Shown here: positions 8,414 through 14,701 of the stretch, piece after piece | Layout: the number at the start of each line of letters is the position of its first letter | Numbering within the stretch: the stretch's first letter is position 1 | DNA from: a bacterium | GTDB lineage: Bacteria; Bacillota_A; Clostridia; Lachnospirales; Lachnospiraceae | Assembly: GCA_004562915.1 (NCBI GenBank) | Contig: SFQZ01000032.1 | Location: 1 to 28,025, forward strand | Reading direction: 5' to 3' | DNA length: 28,025 nucleotides | The notes under the pieces: model-generated | Told to the model about the DNA's origin: nothing | Database searches by the model: none | Seen by the model: the letters and a program-made list of their open reading frames with translations, nothing else | Position numbers and translations under genes: made by a program

Positions 8414-8472
8414 GAAAATCATATTTTAAAATGTATATAACCCCCGGATAGGGATAAATCATACAAAAAATG

Positions 8473-8507
8473 TCTTGATTTTCCGCATAAAATCAAGATA
8501 AAACTTT
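8473..8507 (+). terminator. Probable weak intrinsic terminator after cbiO
   Basis: A 10-bp stem TCTTGATTTT/AAAATCAAGA closes a 6-nt loop CCGCAT and is followed by TAAAACTTTTT. The stem is AT-rich, so termination may be partial. Confidence 0.5.
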
Positions 8508-8520
8508 TTAAATAAAATAT

Positions 8521-8562
8521 CCCCTGGGGTGGCTTGTGGAATAGCTGACAATCCTTTATCAT
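8521..8562 (+). promoter_or_regulatory. C/G-box promoter 3, drives small RNA A
   Basis: The box CCCCTGGGGTGG is at 8521-8532, then CTTGT. The -35 is TTGTGG (8534-8539), the spacer 17 bp, and the -10 TATCAT (8557-8562). Predicted start is about 8570, at GTAAGTAATG. Confidence 0.72.
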
Positions 8563-8569
8563 GAATACT

Positions 8570-8692
8570 GTAAGTAATGTCAATGCTTCTTACACGCCTC
8601 CGCAAATAAAGTGTGAGAAGATGTGACCCATAATATCCTTAAAGTTAGTAACGTATGAAAAACAGCTCCTTTTCAGGAGTTGTTTTTCATTT
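8570..8692 (+). ncRNA. Small RNA A of a three-member family, CCUCCGCA loop
   Basis: Predicted transcript of about 120 nt with no apparent protein gene. A 10-bp stem CTTCTTACAC (8586-8595) / GTGTGAGAAG (8611-8620) closes a 15-nt loop carrying CCTCCGCA. A single-stranded stretch CCCATAATATCCTT follows. A 14-bp terminator hairpin (8657-8670 / 8675-8688, loop TTTC) ends in TTTTTC. The same order of elements recurs at 8756 and 14502, with different stem sequences but conserved pairing and loop. The loop is complementary to GGAGG Shine-Dalgarno sequences, so a trans-acting translational regulator is the likely role. Not recognised as a named family. Confidence 0.72.
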
Positions 8693-8707
8693 GAGGTGAA
8701 AAAATAT

Positions 8708-8749
8708 CCCCCGGGGTGGCTTGTATGAAGTATAAAAATGGATTAAGAT
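8708..8749 (+). promoter_or_regulatory. C/G-box promoter 4, drives small RNA B
   Basis: The box CCCCCGGGGTGG is at 8708-8719, then CTTGT. The -35 is TTGTAT (8721-8726), the spacer 17 bp, and the -10 TAAGAT (8744-8749). Predicted start is about 8756. Confidence 0.72.
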
Positions 8750-8755
8750 ATTTTT

Positions 8756-8872
8756 GTAAGTAATCCATATACTTTTTACATACCTCCGCAATTTATGTAA
8801 AAAGTAGCCCATAATATTATTTATGAACATGCAAGAAACAGCTTCTTAAAAGAAGCTGTTTCTTGCATTATA
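8756..8872 (+). ncRNA. Small RNA B of the same family, CCUCCGCA loop
   Basis: Predicted transcript of about 112-117 nt. It has a perfect 12-bp stem ACTTTTTACATA (8771-8782) / TATGTAAAAAGT (8794-8805), an 11-nt loop CCTCCGCAATT, a conserved spacer CCCATAATATTATT, and a perfect 17-bp terminator-like hairpin (8830-8846 / 8851-8867, loop TAAA). The stem differs from RNA A at several pairs and all changes are compensated, which supports a selected RNA structure. The U-tract after the hairpin is poor, so the exact 3' end is uncertain. Confidence 0.72.
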
Positions 8873-9142
8873 GTGAAAGTTTTTTAACTTTCCTGTGATG
8901 CAAAAATTCTCCCAGGTATGCACACTTTGTTCTTTTTGACATAGTATGAAAGTAATTGAGAATCATGGGGGTAGGGGGATATAGAAATATACGATAAAAA
9001 AAAGCAAAAATAAATATTGCTATGCATTTCTGGAATATATTTCCTCTTTTTAGATGCTAAAAGTGCGTTATATGTGGAAAGTTACAAAAGATATAGGAAT
9101 AATAAGAATATCAGATTTTTGCCGTAAATTGTCAAAAAACAA
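8873..9142 (+). other. AT-rich non-coding stretch with a G-rich tract
   Basis: No credible gene. It holds a 7-bp hairpin GAAAGTT-TTTT-AACTTTC (8875-8892) that could help end RNA B. A TTGACA at 8937-8942 has no good -10 at proper spacing. A GGGGGTAGGGGG tract lies near 8968-8979; on the minus strand it reads ATATCCCCC, like the left half of the C/G box. Otherwise nothing recognisable. Confidence 0.5.
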
Positions 9143-9184
9143 CCCCCCGGGTGGCTTGTATGAGAAGTGGTAAGCCGATATACT
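9143..9184 (+). promoter_or_regulatory. C/G-box promoter 5, upstream of the second Opp/Nik-type operon
   Basis: The box CCCCCCGGGTGG is at 9143-9154, then CTTGT. The -35 is TTGTAT (9156-9161), the spacer 17 bp, and the -10 TATACT (9179-9184). The leader is about 25 nt, ending in RBS GGGAGGA before ATG 9217. Confidence 0.75.
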
Positions 9185-9216
9185 GAAGTTAATTCGCAAA
9201 AGGGAGGATAAGACAA

Positions 9217-10908
9217 ATGAAGAAAAAAATAGTTAGCATCCTGTGTGCGTCAGTGCTTACATTGAGCATGCTTGCAGGCTGCGGCGGGTCGGATGCAAAT
9301 GAACAGACCACCAATGACGTGGCAGAAGAGCAGACAGCAGAGGATACTTCAGAGGAGACAGAAGAAGATTCTGAGAAAGAAAATGAGACAGAGGATGTGG
9401 CAGCAGCAAAAGATGAGGTGGTTGTTACTATGCCTGCAAACTCAGAACCGGAATCTGGTTTTGATCCGGCTTTCGGATGGGGTGCCGGTGAACATGTGCA
9501 TGAACCATTGATTCAGAGTACTCTGACAGTAACTACCAAAGATTTGAAAATTGATAAAGATCTTGCTACAGAATTTGATGTAAGTGATGATGGTATGACA
9601 TGGACTGTTACAATACGTGATGATGTAAAGTTTACGGACGGTGAACCTCTGACGGCAAAAGACGTAGCCTTTACCTACAATAATTGTAAAGAAAAAAGTT
9701 CTGTCAATGATTTTACAATGCTGGATGAGGCAGTAGCTTTGGATGATACAACCGTTGAGTTCCATATGACGAGACCATTCTCTATCTGGCCTTACACAAT
9801 GGCAATCGTTGGTATCGTACCGGAACATGCGTATGATGAAAACTATGGTCAGAATCCGATAGGTTCCGGTCGTTACATTATGAAACAGTGGGATAAAGGA
9901 CAGCAGGTTATTTTTGAAGCTAATCCGGATTATTATGGAGATGCACCAAAGATTAAGAAAGTAACGGTTCTGTTTATGGAAGAAGATGCTGCACTGGCAG
10001 CAGCGATGGCAGGTCAGGTTGATGTTGCACACACGGCAGCTACTTACAGTGATCAGTCAATTGATGGTTACAGTCTGATTAATGTTGAGACTGTAGATAA
10101 CCGTGGTTTCAATCTTCCCTGTATAGAGCCGGAAGAAAAAGATGGTCTTACCTATGGAAATGCGTTTACTGCTGACATTAATGTACGCCGTGCCATTAAT
10201 ATCGGTATCGATCGTGATGAATTGATTGATAATGTACTGAATGGTTATGGAACAAAAGCATACAGCGTATGCGACAAGATGCCGTGGTATAATTCTGATG
10301 CAGAAGTAGAGTATAATCAGGAAGAAGCATTGAAGTTGCTTGAAGATGCCGGATGGAAAGAAGGTTCTGACGGTGTCCGGGAGAAAGATGGTATCAAAGC
10401 AGAGTTTACTCTTATGTTCCCATCATCCGATTCTGTTCGTCAGGCAATTGCAGAAGATGTTTCCAATCAGCTGAAAGAAATGGGAATTAAAGTGACAACA
10501 GAAGGTGTTGGCTGGGATGTGGCTTATGACAGAGCAGAATCCGAGCCGTTAGTATGGGGCTGGGGTGCACATACTCCGATGGAACTGTACAATATTTATC
10601 ATACACTGGAAGATGTCGGAATAGGTCAGGCAGAATATTCACCGTATGAAAATGAGAGTGTAGATAACTATATGGATGAGGCACTGGCTGCAGATGATCT
10701 GGAAGAATCATATGAACTGTGGCAGAAAGCACAGTGGGACGGTACAACAGGTATTACCCAGGAAGGCGATATTCCTTGGATCTGGTTGGTAAATATTGAT
10801 CATCTGTATTTTGTAAGAGATGGTCTGAACGTGGCAGATCAGAAACTTCATCCTCATGGACATGGCTGGTCAATTGTTAATAATGTAGATCAATGGTCAT
10901 GGGAGTAG
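9217..10908 (+). CDS. Solute-binding lipoprotein, SBP family 5 (NikA/NikZ-like)
   Basis: A 563-aa extracellular binding protein of the second Opp/Nik-type importer. The signal peptide ends in lipobox LAGC (Cys near residue 22). A long Glu/Thr-rich linker to about residue 65 follows, then SGFDPAFGWG, a motif resembling the FDP..GWG start of nickel/metallophore-type family 5 binding proteins. DLATEFDVSDDGMTWTVTIR and FTDGEPLTAKDV follow, as is usual for SBP_bac_5. It stands first in its operon, directly under a C/G-box promoter. Nickel or a nickel chelate is the inferred ligand. It shares only general family features with the binding protein at 1907, so it is a distinct system rather than a recent duplicate. 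Confidence 0.88.
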   Translation: MKKKIVSILCASVLTLSMLAGCGGSDANEQTTNDVAEEQTAEDTSEETEEDSEKENETEDVAAAKDEVVVTMPANSEPESGFDPAFGWGAGEHVHEPLIQSTLTVTTKDLKIDKDLATEFDVSDDGMTWTVTIRDDVKFTDGEPLTAKDVAFTYNNCKEKSSVNDFTMLDEAVALDDTTVEFHMTRPFSIWPYTMAIVGIVPEHAYDENYGQNPIGSGRYIMKQWDKGQQVIFEANPDYYGDAPKIKKVTVLFMEEDAALAAAMAGQVDVAHTAATYSDQSIDGYSLINVETVDNRGFNLPCIEPEEKDGLTYGNAFTADINVRRAINIGIDRDELIDNVLNGYGTKAYSVCDKMPWYNSDAEVEYNQEEALKLLEDAGWKEGSDGVREKDGIKAEFTLMFPSSDSVRQAIAEDVSNQLKEMGIKVTTEGVGWDVAYDRAESEPLVWGWGAHTPMELYNIYHTLEDVGIGQAEYSPYENESVDNYMDEALAADDLEESYELWQKAQWDGTTGITQEGDIPWIWLVNIDHLYFVRDGLNVADQKLHPHGHGWSIVNNVDQWSWE

Positions 10909-10971
10909 AAGCCTGAATACATACAATTTGAATAGACAGCAATGTCTAACTGAAAACTGTCTGAGCAAATA

Positions 10972-11020
10972 AGGGGGCTGTCCTGAAAAATGCCATTAGT
11001 ATTTTTCGGGACAGTCCCCT
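10972..11020 (+). repeat. Large intercistronic hairpin between binding protein and permease
   Basis: The arms 10972-10991 and 11001-11020 form a 20-bp stem (18 Watson-Crick, 2 G-U) with a 9-nt loop. The outer part is AGGGG-CTGTCC / GGACAG-CCCCT in outline. No T-tract follows, so it is not a plain terminator. It may act as a 3' stabiliser or partial attenuator that keeps the binding protein more abundant than the membrane parts. A dispersed palindromic repeat is the alternative. Confidence 0.6.
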
Positions 11021-11047
11021 GAAATTACGTTATGGAGGAATGAACTT

Positions 11048-12040
11048 ATGAAGAAATGGTCCGCTTACATGGGAAAACAGTTTTTTCGTATGGTGCTTCT
11101 GGTAGTGGTTGTCAGTATCGTTACTTTTGCACTTATGAAAGCTTCTCCCATCGATCCTCTCCAGGCAAATGTTGGGCAGGCAGCTCTGGGTTCCATGAGT
11201 CAGGAACAGATCGAAAAGCTGCAGGAATACTGGGGTGTCAATACTCCGCCGGTAAAGCAATATCTGGAATGGGCAAAGGACTTTATAAAAGGAGATATGG
11301 GGGTATCTCTGCTGTATCGCCAGCCTGTCACAAAGGTAATTGGCGTAAAGCTTGGAAATTCGTTGTTTTTGATGATATTTGCCTGGGTTTTATCGGGAAT
11401 CCTTGGAATTATTCTTGGCGTGATAGCTGGGATGAATCGGGGAAAAACGGTTGATAAAGGAATAAAAGGATATTGTCTTGTGATTTCAAGCACACCAACT
11501 TTCTGGTTGGCATTGTTGCTTTTGATGATTTTTAGTGTATGGCTTAAGTTATTGCCTATCGGTCTGAGTGTGCCGATTGGTGTGGAAGCCAGTGGAGTTA
11601 CATTTGCAGACAGGGTACGGCATGCGATCTTGCCGGCAGTGACTCTCAGTATTACCGGAGTCTCCAATATTGCACTCCATACCAGAGAAAAAATGATCGA
11701 TATCATGGAAAGTGATTATGTACTTTTTGCTCGATCCAGAGGAGAGACAGGATGGAAGTTGTTCTGGCATCATGGATTTCGCAATGTTTTGCTTCCGGCT
11801 ATTACCCTTCAGTTTGCATCTATATCAGAAATATTTGGTGGATCTGTACTGGTAGAGCAGGTATTTTCTTATCCGGGACTGGGACAGGCAGCGGTATCTG
11901 CAGGTCTGGGAAGTGATATGCCACTATTGATGGCTATTACCATTGTAAGTGCACTTTTTGTTTTTGGAGGAAATCTGATAGCCAATCTGCTGTATGGTGT
12001 GATTGATCCGAGAATCAGAAGGGGAGGAGCGAAGGGATGA
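11048..12040 (+). CDS. Opp/Nik-type ABC transporter permease (NikB/DppB-like)
   Basis: First permease of the second operon, 330 aa, RBS GGAGGAA upstream of ATG 11048. It has an N-terminal membrane segment (residues about 10-30), the family's SPIDPLQANVG stretch, and five later hydrophobic segments. The coupling loop ARSRGETGWKLFWHHGFRN lies near residues 227-245, and the C-terminus is IDPRIRRGG. The stop overlaps the start of the partner permease (ATGA). It is only generally similar to the permease at 39. Confidence 0.9.
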   Translation: MKKWSAYMGKQFFRMVLLVVVVSIVTFALMKASPIDPLQANVGQAALGSMSQEQIEKLQEYWGVNTPPVKQYLEWAKDFIKGDMGVSLLYRQPVTKVIGVKLGNSLFLMIFAWVLSGILGIILGVIAGMNRGKTVDKGIKGYCLVISSTPTFWLALLLLMIFSVWLKLLPIGLSVPIGVEASGVTFADRVRHAILPAVTLSITGVSNIALHTREKMIDIMESDYVLFARSRGETGWKLFWHHGFRNVLLPAITLQFASISEIFGGSVLVEQVFSYPGLGQAAVSAGLGSDMPLLMAITIVSALFVFGGNLIANLLYGVIDPRIRRGGAKG

Positions 12041-12870
12041 AAAATAAAAAAATCATGAACCGGAGACAGAAAGTCCTTTTCGGATTGTGCTTTTCCGTTC
12101 TTTTCCTGATCGCAATCTGTATTGCGGGAATTTTGTGTACGGAGGAAGCAAGGGTGACAGATTTTTCACGGAAAAATATTGCACCTTGTCTGCAATATCT
12201 GTTCGGAACAGACTGGCTGGGAAGAGATATGTTAGTTCGAACATTAATAGGAATGTCGCTCAGTATTTTTATAGGTATATTATCTGCGGTTATCAGTGCA
12301 TTTATCGCTATGATTCTCGGTATAGCATCGGCTACGATGGGAAAGAGAGTGGATGGATTTATTACATGGTTGATTGACCTGATTATGGGAATTCCACATA
12401 TGCTGCTCCTGATTCTGATTTCCGTAGCACTGGGAAAAGGATTTAAAGGGGTTGTCATAGGAGTTGCTTTTACCCACTGGACTTCGTTGGCGAGATTGAT
12501 TCGTGCGGAAGTGATTCAGTTAAAAGAAAGCCCATACATAAAAATTGCAGAAAAGCTGGGGAAGAGCAAATGGTATATTGCCAAAAAACATATGCTTCCT
12601 CATCTGATTCCTCAGTTTGTGGTCGGACTTGTTTTGATATTTCCTCATGCGATACTTCATGAATCCAGTATTACGTTCCTTGGATTTGGACTTTCTACAG
12701 AGCAGCCTGCAATTGGTATTATTTTATCAGAAGCCATGAAGTATCTTGTAATGGGCAAATGGTGGCTTGCACTTTTCCCTGGACTGTTCCTTGTGCTGAC
12801 AGTGATTTTGTTTTATGTACTGGGTGAGAGTCTTAGAAAACTGATTGACCCTGGCAGCGTACATGAATAG
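12037..12870 (+). CDS. Opp/Nik-type ABC transporter permease (NikC/DppC-like)
   Basis: Second permease of the second operon, 277 aa. ATG 12037 overlaps the previous stop. It has an N-terminal membrane segment and the DppC/NikC motif LFGTDWLGRDMLVRTL (about residues 57-72). The coupling loop AEKLGKSKWYIAKKHMLPH is near residues 170-188, followed by SSITFLGFGL and a LIDPG end. It forms the channel with the gene at 11048. The next gene starts 9 bp after its stop. Confidence 0.9.
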   Translation: MKNKKIMNRRQKVLFGLCFSVLFLIAICIAGILCTEEARVTDFSRKNIAPCLQYLFGTDWLGRDMLVRTLIGMSLSIFIGILSAVISAFIAMILGIASATMGKRVDGFITWLIDLIMGIPHMLLLILISVALGKGFKGVVIGVAFTHWTSLARLIRAEVIQLKESPYIKIAEKLGKSKWYIAKKHMLPHLIPQFVVGLVLIFPHAILHESSITFLGFGLSTEQPAIGIILSEAMKYLVMGKWWLALFPGLFLVLTVILFYVLGESLRKLIDPGSVHE

Positions 12871-12879
12871 GAGATATCT

Positions 12880-13803
12880 ATGAAAGAAACGATTTTAAAA
12901 ATAGAACATATGAATATTTCTTTTACTCAGTATACCCAGGGAATGCGACAGATAGAACTGCCTGTTATTCGTAATCTGGATGTGGAAGTGAAAGAAGGAG
13001 AAATGGTAGCAATTGTGGGGTCGAGCGGCTCTGGAAAAAGCCTTCTTGCTCATGCGGTAATGGGTATTTTACCATATAATGCTTCTATGGGCGGAATCAT
13101 GGCATACAGAGGAGAACTCCTTACTGAAAGAAGAATCAGGCAATTGCGAGGGAAAGAAATTGTCATGGTACCTCAGAGCATTTCTTATCTGGATCCGTTG
13201 ACAAAGGTAGGTGCTCAGATTACAAAAGGGAAAAAAGATACGGAATCCCGGAAGAAACTGAGAGATATTTTGAACAGATACCATCTGGAGCAGAGTGTAG
13301 AGGATAAATATCCTTTTGAGCTTTCCGGTGGTATGAGCAGAAGAGTGCTGATTTCCACGGCAATGATTGAAAATCCCAAGCTGGTTATTGCGGATGAGCC
13401 TACACCGGGACTGGATCTGAAAATGGCGAAAAAGGCAATGGCAGATTTTCGTGAAATGGCAAATATGGGTGCAGGTGTACTTGTAATCACGCATGATCTG
13501 GAACTGGCATTGGAAGTAGCGGATAAGATTGTAGTATTCTATGCCGGTATTACAATTGAAGAAGCTAATATATCTGATTTTGACAGGGAAGAGACTCTCC
13601 GCCATCCTTACACAAAAGCATTGTGGCGGGCATTGCCGCAAAATGGCTTTCAGTTTATTGAAGGAAGCCAGCCTTATGTGAAGGATATGCCGCAGGGCTG
13701 TCCGTTTTCTCCCAGGTGTAAACAGTGCACGCAAGAATGTAAAAATGAAATACCTTACAAAGAGATAAGGGATGGACGGGTGAGATGCATCTATGCATCA
13801 TAA
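12880..13803 (+). CDS. ABC transporter ATPase (NikD/DppD-like) with Cys-rich C-terminus
   Basis: A 307-aa ATPase, RBS GGAGATATCT before the ATG. Walker A is GSSGSGKS at residues 47-54, followed by Leu rather than Thr. The signature is LSGGMSRR, Walker B LVIADEPTPGLD, and the switch His lies in VITHD. The C-terminal oligopeptide-transporter domain (oligo_HPY) is present, with GCPFSPRC and several more Cys residues. In this family the four-Cys motif can hold an iron-sulphur cluster. Its 3' end reads past the ORF start at 13793 of the next frame, but the real start of the next gene is at 13826. Confidence 0.9.
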   Translation: MKETILKIEHMNISFTQYTQGMRQIELPVIRNLDVEVKEGEMVAIVGSSGSGKSLLAHAVMGILPYNASMGGIMAYRGELLTERRIRQLRGKEIVMVPQSISYLDPLTKVGAQITKGKKDTESRKKLRDILNRYHLEQSVEDKYPFELSGGMSRRVLISTAMIENPKLVIADEPTPGLDLKMAKKAMADFREMANMGAGVLVITHDLELALEVADKIVVFYAGITIEEANISDFDREETLRHPYTKALWRALPQNGFQFIEGSQPYVKDMPQGCPFSPRCKQCTQECKNEIPYKEIRDGRVRCIYAS

Positions 13804-13825
13804 AATAACCAGCAGGAGGGAACAG

Positions 13826-14425
13826 ATGATACTGGAAGTTAAAAACTTATCTTATCAATATACAGAAAAGGACAGGGTTATTCTGGACGATTTCAGTTTT
13901 TCCATGACAAATAAAGAACGTTTGGGACTGGTAGCTCCCAGCGGTGTGGGCAAGACGACATTGTGCAAATTGATTGGAGGCTATCTGAAGCCGGATCAAG
14001 GTGAGATCCTGCTTGATGGGAAACCGATTACAGAATACCGTGGATATTGTCCGATTCAAATGATCTGGCAGCAGCCGGAGATGGCAGTAAATCCCAGACT
14101 TAAGATGAAAGAAGCACTGGCTGAAGGTGATGAAGTGGAAGAACGAGTGATCAGGGGGCTGGGAATTGAAGAAGACTGGCTGAATCGTTTTCCGGAAGAG
14201 TTGTCCGGCGGCGAGATGCAGAGATTCAGCATAGCCCGATCATTGGGAAAAAGAACCAGATTTCTTATTGCGGATGAGATCAGTACGATGCTGGATCTGA
14301 TTACTCAGAGTCAGATATGGAATTTTGTCCTGAAAGAAGTAAAAGACCGGGAAATCGGCTTGATTGCAGTCAGTCACAGTCAGCCGCTTCTTGATAAAAT
14401 CTGTACCAGTCAGATCCGGCTGTAA
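13826..14425 (+). CDS. ABC transporter ATPase, short NikE-like
   Basis: A 199-aa ATPase, last gene of the second Opp/Nik-type operon. ATG 13826 is preceded by AGGAGGG at 7 bp; an in-frame ATG at 13793 overlaps the upstream gene and lacks such a site. The Walker A is APSGVGKTT (residues 37-45) with Ala in place of the first Gly. The signature is LSGGEMQR, Walker B LIADEISTMLD, and the switch His in AVSHSQ. It is 50 or more residues shorter than the usual NikE/DppF because the chain ends just after the switch region. Catalytic residues are otherwise intact. Confidence 0.88.
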   Translation: MILEVKNLSYQYTEKDRVILDDFSFSMTNKERLGLVAPSGVGKTTLCKLIGGYLKPDQGEILLDGKPITEYRGYCPIQMIWQQPEMAVNPRLKMKEALAEGDEVEERVIRGLGIEEDWLNRFPEELSGGEMQRFSIARSLGKRTRFLIADEISTMLDLITQSQIWNFVLKEVKDREIGLIAVSHSQPLLDKICTSQIRL

Positions 14426-14452
14426 AAATAATTGGATTATTATAAAAAACAT

Positions 14453-14494
14453 CCTCCCGGGTGGCTTGTGAAAAGAGTAACAAAAGGTTATCAT
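14453..14494 (+). promoter_or_regulatory. C/G-box promoter 6, drives small RNA C
   Basis: The box CCTCCCGGGTGG is at 14453-14464, then CTTGT. The -35 is TTGTGA (14466-14471), the spacer 17 bp, and the -10 TATCAT (14489-14494). Predicted start is about 14502. Confidence 0.72.
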
Positions 14495-14501
14495 ATTACT
14501 T

Positions 14502-14616
14502 GTAAGTAATGTCAATGCTTTTTACAAACCTCCGCATAGTTGTAAGAAGTGACCATAGTATCCTTATAGTTTATAACGTATGAAAAACAGCTTCCGTCAG
14601 GGGAGCTGTTTCTCTT
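14502..14616 (+). ncRNA. Small RNA C of the same family, CCUCCGCA loop
   Basis: Predicted transcript of about 110-115 nt, closest to RNA A (both begin GTAAGTAATGTCAATGCTT). The 10-bp stem CTTTTTACAA (14518-14527) / TTGTAAGAAG (14540-14549) closes a 12-nt loop ACCTCCGCATAG. A spacer ACCATAGTATCCTTA follows. The terminator hairpin (14582-14595 / from 14600, one mismatch) runs into TTTCTCTTT. It lies between the second Opp/Nik-type operon and an unrelated ATPase gene that has its own promoter. A cis-acting leader role is therefore less likely than a free sRNA. Confidence 0.72.
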
Positions 14617-14631
14617 TGGAAGTTGCATTAC

Positions 14632-14660
14632 TTGTTTTTTTATTTATCATAAAGTATACT
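14632..14660 (+). promoter_or_regulatory. Promoter of the ATPase/nuclease-like gene
   Basis: TTGTTT (14632-14637), 17-bp spacer, TATACT (14655-14660). There is no C/G box. Predicted start is about 14667, giving a leader of about 35 nt. Confidence 0.55.
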
Positions 14661-14701
14661 ATAAACAGGGAACAGTATAGTGAATCGGAATGGAGGTATC
14701 T

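Noticed and set aside
8440..8460. Possible seventh C/G box (ACCCCCGGATAGGG) after cbiO
   Set aside because: It lacks the GGCTTGT half, a -35 and a -10 at the fixed distances.
8521..8870. CRISPR-like or tandem repeat array from the two adjacent similar units
   Set aside because: Only two adjacent units about 187 bp apart, with a third 5.7 kb away; each has its own promoter and terminator.
8947..8970. NikR-like operator GTATGA...TCATGG
   Set aside because: The spacing is 13 bp instead of 16 and the second half-site is imperfect. There is no promoter at the right place.
9442..10032. 196-codon minus-strand frame
   Set aside because: Antisense shadow of the binding-protein gene; no RBS, odd composition and no recognisable domain.
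13069..13734. 221-codon minus-strand frame
   Set aside because: Antisense shadow of the ATPase gene at 12880; no supporting features.
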